From the NCBI GenBank assembly GCA_027491155.1, contig JAIXWR010000046.1, forward strand, positions 62,001-126,000: a stretch of DNA of 64,000 bases. Direction: 5' to 3'. Source of the DNA: Verrucomicrobiaceae bacterium (lineage in GTDB: Bacteria; Verrucomicrobiota; Verrucomicrobiia; Verrucomicrobiales; Akkermansiaceae). The notes under the pieces were generated by a model that ran no database searches, was not told where the DNA came from, and was given only the letters and a program-made list of their open reading frames with translations. Both the position numbers and the translations under genes were made by a program. Of this stretch, positions 24,301 through 33,300 are shown one piece after another. Every line of letters starts with the position of its first letter. Within the stretch, counting starts at the first letter, position 1.

Positions 24301-26759
24301 GCTTCCAAACCAGCGGAACACAGACCAACGGAGCCCTCCGCAACGTCGCCGGTAACAACACCATCGCCGGCCAACTCCTCCTCACCACCGGCGCGGGCAG
24401 CACCCAGATCCTCAGCGACGGCGGCACGCTCAATCTAACCGGCGCGATCACCACCTCTCCCAGCGCCGGTGCCCGCACCCTCTTCCTCGGCGGCAGCGCC
24501 AACGGCATCACCAGCGGCGGCATCGCCGACAATTCCTCGAACGTGGTCAGCGTGACCAAGAACGGCACCGGCACCTGGGAAATCCGCGGCACCAACACCC
24601 ACAGCGGCCTGACCACCCTCAGCTCCGGCACCCTCGCTCTCACAGGCACGCTCGCCGGTCCGCTCACCGCCACCTCCGGCACCTTCGCCCCGCTCGGATC
24701 GCCCGCCGTCGGCGGCAATCTCGCCCTCCAATCCGCAGCGAAAATCCGCACCCGCATCAACGGCGGCACCCCCGGCACCCAATACGACCAACTGACCGCC
24801 GCCGCCAACGTCACCCTCGCCGGCACGCTCGAAGTCGTTTCCGCCCCCGGCCTCACTCCGGGCAGCAGCTTCACCCTGATCCAGAAGACCAGCCCCGGCG
24901 CGATCTCCGGCACCTTCAGCGGACTCCCGCAAAACGCGACTTTCGCCCAGGCCCCGAACTACGTCTGGCAGATCAGCTACACCGGCGGCGATGGCAACGA
25001 CGTCGTCCTCACCCTCGCCGCGATGACGTCGCTCGAAGCCTTCCGCTTCCAATACTTCGGCACCATCGCCAACTCCGGCAACGCCGCCGACAGCGCCGAC
25101 CCCGATGGAGACGGCCGCAACAACCTCGCCGAGTTCAACGCCGGGACGAACCCGCTCGAAGTCACCGCGCCCGACGTGGTCATCACCAGCCCCGCCGCCG
25201 AACCGGTCACCGTCGCAGCCCTAGCCGACACGCTCCATCTCAACGCCGCCATCCAGCAAAGCAGCGCCACCGCCCCGCTCTCCTGGGCTTGGGCGAAACT
25301 CTCCGGCCCCGGGACCGCGACCATCAGCCCATCTAACAGCGCAACAAGCACCGTCACCTTCGACACCGCCGGCACCTACGTCATCCAAGCCACCGCCACC
25401 CTCGGCACGACCACCGCCTCCGCCACTCGGACGGTCCTCGTCGCCGCCCCCGCGACCCTGACTTTCCGCCAGGGCGAGAACAGCTACTCCCACGCCGCCA
25501 CCTTCATCCGAGGCGACACCGCCACCTGGAACTCCGGCACCCGCGACCAGCTCCTCATCGGTCGCAACAGCAACTCCGGCATGCGCGGTCTCTTCGCCTT
25601 CGACCTCACCGGCGTCCCCGCCAACGCAACCGTCACCAGCGCGTCCTTTGACCTCTGGGCCGCCTCCGCCGGCAGCGGCACCATCAACTCCCTGCAACTC
25701 CGCCCGCTGCTCAAGGACTTCACCGAAGGCAGCGGCAACGGCAGCAACTCCACCAATGGCGCGAACACCGGCGCCGACTGGAACTCCCGCACCGGCCCCA
25801 CCACGGCCAATCTCTGGGGCACTGCGGGCGGCCAGAGCGGCACCGACTTCTCCGCCACCGTCATCGGCAGCCTGGCCGGCTTCGACACCGCCACCACCGC
25901 CGCCGGGACCCAGCACGCCTTCACGCTCGATCCCGCCTTCGTGACCGAAGCCAACGCCGCCCTCACCGCCGCCCGCCCGCTGCGATTCATCCTCACCATG
26001 GCGAACGACACCACCGCCGGCACCAGCGTCTTCGCCCGCTTCGCCTCGGACGACCACCCAACTCCCGCCTACCGCCCTCGCCTGACCCTCGGCTTCACCG
26101 CCAACCCCGCGCCCGTCATCACCACCGGCACCGCCCCCGCGGCCGCCAGCGGCTCGCCCACCGCTCTAGCAGGCAGCGCCAGCGGAGCCACCGCTACCAC
26201 CTGGACCCTCGTCTCCGGCACCGGCACCGCCACCTTCGCCGACTCGAACAACCCGGCCACCACCGTCACCTTCAGCCAGCCCGGCGCCTACACCCTCCGC
26301 CTGTTGTCCTCGAACGCCAGCGGCACCGTCTCCCGCACCCTCGCCGTCACCGCCACCGCGTCTAACAATCCCGCCGTCTTCGCCGACTGGCAGCAACTCA
26401 CCTGGCCCGGCCAAAGCAACCCCGCCATCATCGGCCCCGACGCCGACCCCGACGGTGACGGCCTCGACAACCTCACCGAGTGGGCCCTCCACCTCAACGC
26501 CACCGCCCCCGACGTCCACCAGCCCGCCTTCGCGAAGAACGGCAGCGTCCTCGACTTCACCTACACCCGCCGCAAGGTGGCACCCGGCGAAGCCACCTTC
26601 ACCGTCGAGTGGTCCGACACCCTCGCCGCCCCCTGGACCCCCGCCGCCAGCGATCCGCCGGTCTCCCTCGACGCCACCCGCGAGTCCGTCCGCACCACGA
26701 TTCCCGCCGGCCCGAACGGCCGCCGCTTCGTGCGGGTCCGCATCACTCCGTCGCCTTGA
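15339..26759 (+). CDS. 3,806-aa exported multidomain protein (LamG, FN3, DUF2341, PATR beta-helix, DNRLRE, C-terminal module)
   Basis: Signal peptide at 1-21. Residues ~22-605 are a Trp/Tyr-rich domain I do not recognise, possibly an alpha/alpha-toroid enzyme. Then follow a LamG domain (~680-920), FN3 (~935-1020), DUF2341 (~1035-1140), two further LamG-like domains to ~1565, a beta-sandwich and three FN3 domains (to ~1945), and a PATR beta-helix (~1950-2530). After a calcium-loop half-module (22959-23095) come a second PATR region (to ~3230), another half-module (25035-25165), a PKD-like domain, DNRLRE (~3370-3590), a PKD-like domain, and the C-terminal module from 26382. The internal half-modules look like old C-termini, suggesting fusion of several proteins. 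Surface-attached polysaccharide degradation or adhesion is inferred. The next gene starts 4 bases after the stop. Confidence 0.85.
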   Translation: MRLSPASLICLPLLSSPVHAQATYEQRHDAYFDDISGRRINTGQRDGPHRAGRTGFWTTQGKLQRGNESSGVWSNLSSTITDADGSGDAGGANGGFSGWPGMDTYLRWQHRFPQSIKDQYYTEYTTMPTYGNGSTPNQRIMWAAACKLACETWGVPAVTSVSNAANRYGDPTGKAYMMAICDRTVKYNFEERWAKHYLQYTLGPLRSIADLSNDPELVNRARMTWNWGWMDIASFSFKGRWAIPAGRGSMVQDGNSSDISEFGSWLMFEGTPRANPLDMDQSLLYTQPRIGQAHLVTQPPILPEMLEAATDRSKPFTRRGMARVHETQFATSHLTKDWALYSQLEADTTLNADGTLKIKDLNNGGVPSNDWSSERWAVMWDETGPAGLTMKAPTGYGWCQGCGLGPHEDIVQHEGTIAGIFNIPATSDWQYTRDSIPTNTTAVINDSATTGRLYLHYSKVLVAITRSDIGNFTWPPAAQTFCNKRGYAVECASLDEYPQSTAAARLAAFKADIEANPPDFSHVNDAVPRMIYTTRDGTVLDITYGEGGKINNDPVDYTSWPLHESPWARQDQMGNMWVFGKDRHLLWNYKNWTERSDYRPTATTSAPVTAAASVDIDLSTRVSDTETPAANLNYRITGSNNGSAVLLPDGKTARFTPAANLAGESNLTFTAGGEFPDQRFIFHYDYEQADPLAGGIVKDQSTNDRHATASVGGFASLTGEPDQPAALTSHDTQSLRVVSSNFGSAKLSRQIHPATLNFSNHDWTFATWFKRSSYADEDFLFYIGNSDGNSGNVDELQLFLPAQSKTLSLRHWTAANVLDVNLTTAPVVETGKWHHVAVQYDRTSFNTGVMKLFLDGKLVATTAPLTFALDQSGPVFIGGPAANTALSRNFNGWLDDTILARGELSTEEVNALASSTASHLGGVKLAQTVRVIASPLAPTSLTATASNNTIQLAWSATSGAAGYTVKRATSASGPFTTLASGITGTSYSDATAAFGTTYHYVVTASNSSSESTDSNPASAQLPATDPSIWNGGTMAAWARGARIAFPGYTNSETLSNIPLLVRLDATNVPGFSYSQLAFANGADLRFTDSTGTTELAYEIEKWDPAGTSLVWVRVPSLSANTSILAFWGNPAATASAQPNSLSGLALWLKADAITGLADGATLTTWNDSSTNARNATVLAGTPTFETSELNGQPVVRFPANGETSLQFPSLNTIRTVFWVVKETAPGTHFLLGDDNTYHFHRGSTAGNLWDAAYTSANVRNGTTKLNGTAVNGTTTPLGNGWKLVSVVTTGNCEASRISKDRSIAARSWDGDIAEVIIYDRALSANEELLVGGYLSQKYALPAAYSGAAPAYTVNGSAWTGGYTGVWHLNSTTVNDSTSVQQNTTSNATLTSPGKVASALVHNGTSQHAIIPHATELNLSNNYEISGWFKLAAADKPASGNYRSLFTKETDSNTRNWWLSINSDGKLWWKSSAGIDVTSPSDLADNQWHHFSAVHDGSTARLYLDGVEVATGSAPANEELTTWAVRLGSENSTRWFKGTLDEFRIANVKRSAAWVRAVYENIHNPAFIRIAPATPYAAALAPMLANLPATAVTSTAATLNGTLVSTGGSTTTVTIYHGPSDGGTTPANWAGSLNLGTRPVGNFGGAISGLPTGSIRYFRAFASNATGGTWAPVSSSFITPTAAPAGLAAIPTSGLVSLSWTATSGATSYQLKRSSTPGGPYTPVISGILGTTTSDPSTAVGTSYYYVLSASNAGGESANSAELAVTTLSAPSTLTATAGNNSVALSWSAVAGATSYTVKRATSPGGPFTTLASGIAGTSHNDATALNGTAYFYQLTALNGGYESERSYTATATPSASIAAPTGLAGAPVSTGANLTWNAVAGATHYRVKRSTTSGGPYTTIANNLLAPSHGDTGLTNGTTYFYVVSAFNGSIESANSAQISIVPAAPPTTFTTASAGNWSSATWTPQQPISAFATTIVFNNAGSISSNNNLGLLLANKLNLTNGAVNLTGDALFLAGSAPAVTSTANVAHNLGGILTLDAATTFNIPSNTTTVSGVINGNGGVTKTGAGNLVLSGANSNTGPTTVSAGVLNLRHSDSLGSSNITVANGASLDLQNNITLTGHRATLTGQGSGTGGVLRNVSGNNTWAGEITAVAVSGVTRISSDAGTLTLSGEINQDNGSSDQLVFQGNGNTVVTGAIDGSSDVTRSSSGSGVVSLLGENTYTGQTLVNGGILEINSLNSLIGEEGDEEVALSASSLGLPTNVANATINLGNTSTTATLRFIGATTKTDRVLNLAGTSGGAVIEQNGSGKLTFLSPLTATGAGTKTLTLTGTSEGLLAGAIVDNSTTNKTNLVKSGSGLWSLGGANAYTGTTNVNTGTLLLQNASIAAGGNVTVATSATFGGSGTVTPNSTVNGNLALTPGTLTFSGTLAFGASARVKWNLTENSATTGFGQVSAPAANVTTGAVVDVILNPADGLADFADPFWSSPRNWPVLSALSRSGTFTLGTISADSAGHPVSGYGSFAIEQTTSGVNLTWTPLSPIEQWRFTHFGVTTATGNAADSADPDNDGVNNLTEFNNNTLPTDATSLPAFVWHQPLSGNWSTATNWNLGLAPTSNPATKLEFLSGLTTLTAGTITPTNDNAGTFSLNSLRLAGSGSGSINVNPGGGPLRFHANGELPPQLLLNAFSTNFSYNLANAIDLTADLTIDGANTGNFTLGGPITGSGGITRIGTNSRLILGGSNSYTGPTVLSAGVTAITTANNLGAPTAPLTLDGGTLQILGSSLSSLSALNRPVTFTPDKAVTLDISTSTHSVTADLLLDQASGGLTKNGSGTLVLSQSNNYTGPTTLNAGTLAISATTQLGDPAAPLVFNGGNLRVTGTGLANLSDLARPITFTATRYVGIDVADAAHVFAVDLPLDQTTGSFTKLGVGILELAAANTFTGNITASAGVLRIFQASALGGATKDVFCTSGTARIELDGTSGDITLPATTRFQTSGTQTNGALRNVAGNNTIAGQLLLTTGAGSTQILSDGGTLNLTGAITTSPSAGARTLFLGGSANGITSGGIADNSSNVVSVTKNGTGTWEIRGTNTHSGLTTLSSGTLALTGTLAGPLTATSGTFAPLGSPAVGGNLALQSAAKIRTRINGGTPGTQYDQLTAAANVTLAGTLEVVSAPGLTPGSSFTLIQKTSPGAISGTFSGLPQNATFAQAPNYVWQISYTGGDGNDVVLTLAAMTSLEAFRFQYFGTIANSGNAADSADPDGDGRNNLAEFNAGTNPLEVTAPDVVITSPAAEPVTVAALADTLHLNAAIQQSSATAPLSWAWAKLSGPGTATISPSNSATSTVTFDTAGTYVIQATATLGTTTASATRTVLVAAPATLTFRQGENSYSHAATFIRGDTATWNSGTRDQLLIGRNSNSGMRGLFAFDLTGVPANATVTSASFDLWAASAGSGTINSLQLRPLLKDFTEGSGNGSNSTNGANTGADWNSRTGPTTANLWGTAGGQSGTDFSATVIGSLAGFDTATTAAGTQHAFTLDPAFVTEANAALTAARPLRFILTMANDTTAGTSVFARFASDDHPTPAYRPRLTLGFTANPAPVITTGTAPAAASGSPTALAGSASGATATTWTLVSGTGTATFADSNNPATTVTFSQPGAYTLRLLSSNASGTVSRTLAVTATASNNPAVFADWQQLTWPGQSNPAIIGPDADPDGDGLDNLTEWALHLNATAPDVHQPAFAKNGSVLDFTYTRRKVAPGEATFTVEWSDTLAAPWTPAASDPPVSLDATRESVRTTIPAGPNGRRFVRVRITPSP

Positions 26760-26763
26760 TCCG

Positions 26764-29700
26764 ATGCGCCTCGCGATCCTCCTCGCCGCTCTTGCCGCGA
26801 CCGGCCTCGCCGGCGCCCAAGTGCTGGTCAACCAAAGCGGCTACAACACCTCGGGCAGCAAACGTTTCACCGCCCCGCTCGCTCCGGCCGGCACGCCCTT
26901 CTCCGTGGTGACCGATCCCGGCGACAGCGTCGTGTTCAGCGGCACGCTCGAAGCCACCGGCGACGGCTCGGTCGGCGACTTCAGCGCCTTCCAACCCGCC
27001 GCCACCGGCAACTACCGCATCGTCCTCGCCACCACGCCCTCCCCCCAGCAGTCCCACGTCTTCGGCATCGGCCCCTTTTGGATCGAACGCGTCAGCTACC
27101 GCCGCATGGTCCAGTTCTTCATCGACAGCCGCAGCGGCTTCGGCGACGCGACCTCGTGGAATGTCGCCGGCGGCAAGAACAGCTCCGGCATCGCCTGGCG
27201 CGACTCCCACCAGTTCTCCTTCGAGCTGCGCACGCTCATCCAGTGGTACGCCGCCAACCCCGACGCCTTCGGCCCCGACCGCATGCCGGTCGAAGGCAGC
27301 TACCTCGGCCTCCGCAACACGTTGCCCGCCGACACCCCGGAGATCGTCCGCCTCATCCACTGGGGCGTGGACATCTACCTGCGGGGAAATCTCAACCACA
27401 CCCTGATCAAGGAGGAGCTCGCCTACTTCCTCTACTACTACCCGCTCTATCAGAAGTGGATCCCGCTCTCGCTCTACCATGAAGCCCGCGACTACCTCTT
27501 CCCGCTGTGGACGAACACCGCGCGCGACCGCTGGAACTGGTACGACATCGCCCACACCGCGGACCTGCTCCAGACCTACACCGTGATGGGCGGCACCAAG
27601 GGCTCGCTGCCGCCCGGCCACTCCATCGTGCCGAACCTGCTGATGCACCAGGTCGCCCTGCGCGAAGGCCGCGGCGACGCCGCCCTCTATCTAACAACAG
27701 CACGCAACCAGGCCCAGTGGATCGTCAACAACCTCAGCGCGACCGATCCCCTCGTCACCAAGGGCCAGAGGATGTCCGAGCACATCCTCGTGCCCGCCCT
27801 CGCCGAGTTCATGCTGCGCGATCCCGCGACACCCGTCACCGGCATCGACACCTGGCTTGCGAACTGGACCGACACCGTCATCGCCCGCTCCGCCAACCTC
27901 TGGGATTTCCGGAAATACTCCGACACCATCTGGACGCCCGAGAACGTCCCCGGCGGCCACCCGTGGTGGAACGAGCCCGGCAACATCGCCGGCTTCCCCG
28001 CCTCCGCCCTCGCCGCCGCCACCCGCATCACCGATCCCGCGAAAATCGCGCGCCTCCGCCAGATCGCCACCTCCCAGCTCGACCAGATCTTCGGCCGCAA
28101 TCCCCACAACCGCCACTTCTGCTTCCGCGCCACCCAGCCGACCCATGGCTTCGAAGGCGTGGAAACCGGCTGGTTCTCCCAACACATCGGCGGCCTCGGC
28201 ATCCTGGAAAACGCCCGCGGCGTGCTCGACGCCTCCGCCAAGCACCCCGCCTTCCCCTACAACCCCACCGTCTCCCCCGGCTACGTCGAGGGCTGGGTCG
28301 CCTTCAACTCCGCCTGGAACGCCGGCATGACCTGGGCCGCCCGCGACCGCTCGTCGATCACCTTCCTCGGCAACGGCGCGCCCAACGGCACGATCGAGAT
28401 CGAACTCCGCGCCCCCCTCAATTTCAACCGCGGCCTCGCCGAATCCGCCACCGTTCGCGTCACCAGCCGGAATGGCGATGCGGAAGACCTCGTGCTCACC
28501 GAGACCTCCGCCGACAGCTCCGTCTTCCGCGGCCAGATGGCGCTGGAGAACGCCGCCACCCCGCAGCCCGATGACGACTCCCTGGAAGCCCCGGCCGGCA
28601 CGCCGCTGACCGCTAGCTACGGCCACGACATCTTCGCCCGCAGCGCCACCGCCAACGCCGCCGATGTCGGCTCCCTGCCGCTGGTCATCGTCACCCCGAC
28701 GCTCCCGCTTGCACGCGTCGGCGTCGCCTACCCGCCCTTCGCCCTCAACAGCGCCCATGGCGATGGCGCGCCTCAGTGGCAGCTCCTCTCGGGCTCGCTG
28801 CCCGCCGGCATGGAAATCACCACCGCCGGCATCCTCCAAGGCACGCCCACCGTTTCAGGCGTCTTCAACCCCGTCTTCCGAGTCGTGGATGGCAGCGAAC
28901 AAGCCGACAAAGCCCTGGCGCTCTCCTGCTCCGGACTTCAGATCACCACCACCACGCTGCCAGCCGCCACCAGCGGCCAGGCCTATCAGCAGAACCTTCT
29001 AACAGCCGGCGGTCTGGGTGCCGTGACCTGGTCCATCGCCTCCGGTTCCGTCCTGCCCGGCGGTCTGACGTTGGATCCCGCCGGCCAGCTCTCCGGCACG
29101 CCCACGAACGCCGGGAACCACACGTTTTCTCTCACAGCAACCGATGCCGCCGGCGCCACCGCCACCACCACCTGCCAACTCCTCGTCGCCGGCCCGCCCG
29201 CCGGGGTGATCTTCACCGACAGCTTCGACAACGGCACCGGTGCCTGGTTCAAGGCCGCGCCCGTGACCGGTGATTCACTCTCCAACAACTCCGGCGCGCT
29301 CGTCTGGTCGGAAAACGGCACCTCGATGTCCGAGTCCATCGGCCGCTCCTTCCCCGGCGTGAACCTCGGAGTCGGCCAGACCCTGCGGCTGGCCTTCGAC
29401 TACCGCCAGACCGGCACCCAGCCCGCCACCCACATCATCCGCGCGGGATTCTATCAGCTCGCCAATCCCATCACCGCCCACAACTGGGCCGGCGCCAACA
29501 CCATCGGCGCCTGGAAAGGCTACGGCACTTTCGTCCGAGACAACAGCACCAGCACCCAAACCCACGTCGCCCGGGTCGAAAGCGGCAGCAGCACTTCAAC
29601 CACCGCCGGACCGAACAACGGCACCGCCGGCGCCTACACCGACATCGGCAGCACGATCCTCCAACACAACCTCGCCGACGACGGCAGCGTGACCTACCGC

Positions 29701-30315
29701 TTCGTCTTCGAAGCCACCCTCGTCTCCGCCACCCGCATGGACACCCTGCTCACCGTCACCAGCGGCAGCGGCCCATCCGCGATCACCCATTTCTCCATCC
29801 CCGGCACCCAAACCACGGGCACCGTTCACACGAGCTTCAACACCGTCGTGCTCAAGCAATCCGGCGGCAGCAACATGCCCGCCACCTACGACAACCTGAG
29901 CGTCGAACTGATCGGCGGCCTCGATCCCGCCGTCTTCGCCGACTGGCAGCAACTCATCTGGCCCGGCGTCACCGACACCAACACCACCGGCCCCGACGCC
30001 GATCCGGATGGCGACGGCCGCGGCAATTTCCTCGAATGGGCGCTTCACCTCGACGCCACCCGCCCGGACCCCTTCCAACCCGGCCTCGTGCGCGACGGCG
30101 ATTTCCTGCTCTTCACCTATCAACGCCGCACGACCGCCCCCGGCGAAGCAAGCTGGCGCGTCGAATGGTCCGACACCCTGGGCAACGACTGGACCGACCT
30201 CGACGTCGTCACCGCCCCGCCGAACCCGATCGACGCCACCCGCGAATCCGTCACCGCCAGCGTCCCCGCCGGCACCAACGGCCGCCGTTTTGTCCGCGTA
30301 AGGATCACACACTGA
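26764..30315 (+). CDS. Exported GH9-like glycoside hydrolase with Ig-like domains and C-terminal module
   Basis: The 1,183-aa product has a signal peptide (1-18) and a CelD_N-type Ig domain (VLVNQSGYNTSGSKRF, GPFWIERVSYRRM), the arrangement that precedes GH9 catalytic domains. The catalytic-like six-hairpin region (~109-530) contains WNWYDIAHTADLLQTY, DQIFGRNPHNRHFCFRA and EGWVAFNSAWNAGMTW. The last resembles the GH9 acid block NE-V-x-x-x-Y-N-A-G. The usual DAGD nucleophile motif is not seen, so activity is uncertain. Then come an Ig-like domain, two He_PIG domains (~636-800), a jelly-roll domain (~815-1055) and the C-terminal module from 29938. The ATG is 4 bases after the preceding stop. 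Confidence 0.8.
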   Translation: MRLAILLAALAATGLAGAQVLVNQSGYNTSGSKRFTAPLAPAGTPFSVVTDPGDSVVFSGTLEATGDGSVGDFSAFQPAATGNYRIVLATTPSPQQSHVFGIGPFWIERVSYRRMVQFFIDSRSGFGDATSWNVAGGKNSSGIAWRDSHQFSFELRTLIQWYAANPDAFGPDRMPVEGSYLGLRNTLPADTPEIVRLIHWGVDIYLRGNLNHTLIKEELAYFLYYYPLYQKWIPLSLYHEARDYLFPLWTNTARDRWNWYDIAHTADLLQTYTVMGGTKGSLPPGHSIVPNLLMHQVALREGRGDAALYLTTARNQAQWIVNNLSATDPLVTKGQRMSEHILVPALAEFMLRDPATPVTGIDTWLANWTDTVIARSANLWDFRKYSDTIWTPENVPGGHPWWNEPGNIAGFPASALAAATRITDPAKIARLRQIATSQLDQIFGRNPHNRHFCFRATQPTHGFEGVETGWFSQHIGGLGILENARGVLDASAKHPAFPYNPTVSPGYVEGWVAFNSAWNAGMTWAARDRSSITFLGNGAPNGTIEIELRAPLNFNRGLAESATVRVTSRNGDAEDLVLTETSADSSVFRGQMALENAATPQPDDDSLEAPAGTPLTASYGHDIFARSATANAADVGSLPLVIVTPTLPLARVGVAYPPFALNSAHGDGAPQWQLLSGSLPAGMEITTAGILQGTPTVSGVFNPVFRVVDGSEQADKALALSCSGLQITTTTLPAATSGQAYQQNLLTAGGLGAVTWSIASGSVLPGGLTLDPAGQLSGTPTNAGNHTFSLTATDAAGATATTTCQLLVAGPPAGVIFTDSFDNGTGAWFKAAPVTGDSLSNNSGALVWSENGTSMSESIGRSFPGVNLGVGQTLRLAFDYRQTGTQPATHIIRAGFYQLANPITAHNWAGANTIGAWKGYGTFVRDNSTSTQTHVARVESGSSTSTTAGPNNGTAGAYTDIGSTILQHNLADDGSVTYRFVFEATLVSATRMDTLLTVTSGSGPSAITHFSIPGTQTTGTVHTSFNTVVLKQSGGSNMPATYDNLSVELIGGLDPAVFADWQQLIWPGVTDTNTTGPDADPDGDGRGNFLEWALHLDATRPDPFQPGLVRDGDFLLFTYQRRTTAPGEASWRVEWSDTLGNDWTDLDVVTAPPNPIDATRESVTASVPAGTNGRRFVRVRITH

Positions 30316-30325
30316 AGCCATCAAC

Positions 30326-33300
30326 ATGATTCGACTGCTCCAGTTCATCCGGCGTGTCCGTTTCCCACTCACGGGAATGATCATCTCGCTCGCAGGTTGC
30401 CCCTCCGCGCTCCACGCCGCGGGTTTCGACCAGCAATCCTTCACGCCCTCCCACGACGCCTTCATCCAGCGCGGATCACCCACCGCCACCGCCGGCACCG
30501 GCGACGAGTTCCTCGTCAAACGCGACTCCGCCACCGTCTCCGGAGGCTCCGACCGCCTTGCCTACCTCCGCTTCAGTACCGCAGCGCCCTACGCCGTCGT
30601 CGATAGCGCCAGCCTCTTCCTCACCCTCAACAACTACTCGGGCGACGGCACCACGCCTTTCACCTTCGAATTGTTCGGCCTGCCCGACGGCCACCCGAAC
30701 GAGTCCTTCAACGAAACCCTCCTTACCTTCAACACCGCCACCAACGCCACCACCACGATGCCCGGCAGCCTGAACCCGGCCGGGCTCACCTCACTTGGCA
30801 CCTTCACGCCATCGGTAGCCTCCGGCGGCACCCGCATCGAGTTCTCCACCACCGCCCTGCGCGACTTCATCGCCGCCAGCGGAAACTCCGAAATCACCTT
30901 CCTCCTCTTCCGCCAGACCCCGAACGCCGGCCTGCCCACCTACTTCGCCAGCAGCGAGGACGCCTCCTCCAACAACCGCCCGACCCTCCTCATCCGCACC
31001 GCCAGCGATTCCCTCGCCGTCGCGAGCACCACCGCCAGCTCGACTCTAACAGGCTCCGCGGTAACGAACGCCACCGACAGCGACTTCACCACCCGCTGGA
31101 TCGCCAACGCCGACACCTCCACGACCAAATCCTGGATCACCCTCGACCTCGGCTCGCCGCAAACCGTCAACCGCCTCAACTTCATCGCCTACCAGCACGG
31201 CCGCTCCTTCAAGCTGGAATCCTCGGACGACAACGCCACCTGGAGCCTCATCACCACCAATTTCCGCAGCGGCGTCGGCACCGGCGTCAACCCGCTGCTC
31301 CAGGACACCAACCGCTATTTCCAACCGCGCACCGCCCGCTACTTCCGCCTGAGCTCGCTCACCTCCACCAGCGGCAACAGCCACTCGCTCTGGGAGATCA
31401 AGCTCTATAACGATCCCGCCGCCGCCCCCACTCTCGCCCGCCACGCCTCGCTCACCACCTCGGTCGCGGCACTTCCTAACAGCAGCAACGCGGAGCAGCT
31501 CAAGCGCGTCGTGCTCGAACTCGCCCTCGAACGCGCCCAGGCCTGCCTCAACATCGGCGACTTCGCCGCCGCCAACCTGCTGCTCGACGACGCCCAGAAC
31601 AACCTCGCCACCGATCCCGCCACCATGGCCGCCGTCGCCACCGGCGTCACCCAGGTCCGCGCCATCCGACCGCTGATCGAGACCACCCCCGCCACCAATC
31701 CCTACCTGAAACGCATCAACGACGGCGCGGCGCTCTATCTAACAACCACCGATCTCCCCTGGGAAAAGAACACGCCCGAGCTCAACGTCTTCGCCGACTT
31801 CAACCTCGCCCGCAGCACCGCCGCCGACATGGACGCGCTGCTCTGGGTCTTCGCCCACCCGAACAGCGGCCTGCGCCACCACCCGGAAATTCTCCGCCGC
31901 CTGCTCCGCCGCACCTACGCCTACCTCGACGCCATCAACGTCCACGGCCCGCTCCTCCCCGCCGGCCAGCTCGCCAGTTTCTACGACGACTTCGCCAGCG
32001 CCCCCGCCTCCATCGTCTTCCGCGAGTTCCAGCTCCTCTACCCCGGCCTCATCCCCGCGAACTCCAACACCGAGTGGGACAACGCGATGACCACCGCCGC
32101 CAACAACCTCTGGGCGGCTTTCGGAAACCGCACCGCCTCCTGGGTCAACACCGACGTCGCCATCGCCGTGGAACTCCACAACCTCGGCATGAAAACCGGC
32201 CGCCAGGAACTCATCGACAAGGGCCGCTACTTCATCGACGACGTCCTGACAAGCGGCCGCATGTTCGCCGACGGCGCGGTCGGCTACATCGGCACCCAGA
32301 ACGAGGCCGGCGGCTACCAGGGCACCGTCGAGTCCTACGTCAACCGCTACTACCAGATCACCGGCCGTCCCCAGGCACTCGAGATCCTTCAAAAAATGGA
32401 ATGGTACGGCCCCATCAACGGCCGCATGATCGACTGGTGGACCTCGCCCTCCTGGAAGCACGCGTGGAATTTCATCAACGGCTCCGGCCAGACCGGCGAG
32501 TCCACCAACGGCAAAAACCCCTACACCCGCGCCAGCCTCGACGCCTCCATCGCCGCTCCGGCCACCGCGACCAACTGGACCGGCAGCGTCTCGCAGGTCG
32601 GATGGTATGAAAGCGGCACTCCCGCCCTCACCCGCCCGGACACCTACACCGTCTTCGACCGCAACCTCCAAGGCCCGCGCTCCTGGCAGGGCGGCCTTTG
32701 GAACACCACCGGCACCCTCCGCGCCATCAACGACAACGAGTCCGGCCACCACACCATCATGGGCGCCCAGGTCATGGACCCGGACCCGAACTTCCGCGTC
32801 AACGCCTCGGTCATGGGCGTCTTCCCCCGCATCCGCACCGCCAGCGGCGGCTCGCGCGACGCCGACGGCACCTTCGCCGAAACCCGCCACGCCTGGCTCA
32901 CTTCCAAACTAACAGGAGCCACCACCGTCACCCCCTCTTTCACCGCCATCGGCGCCTCGCACAAGATCCACGTCTTCGGCAGCTCCACCAAGGGCACCGA
33001 GCACGATTGGACCGCCCGCCAGGTCTGGCTCAACCTGCCCGACCGCAGCATCGGCCTGTTGGACCTTTCCCCGAACGCGAACCTCAACGCCTACGAAGTT
33101 CAGGGCGCGATCCGCCTCGGTCACGGCGGAACCGCCTACAGCCCCGCAAAGACCCTCGTCTCCACCGGCACCAACGCCTGGAGCTATGGCAAGCTCCGCA
33201 TCAAACTCCACGATCACAATTACGCCGAAGTCGTCCCGGAAGAATACGAGTTCCGCGTCGCCAACGCCCCGATCACCGAGATCACCCTGCGCGACCAGCC

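Noticed and set aside
22791-24374. Minus-strand frame of 527 codons inside the 3,806-aa gene
   Set aside because: Same mirror effect of a GC-rich repeat gene; no domain or start signal.
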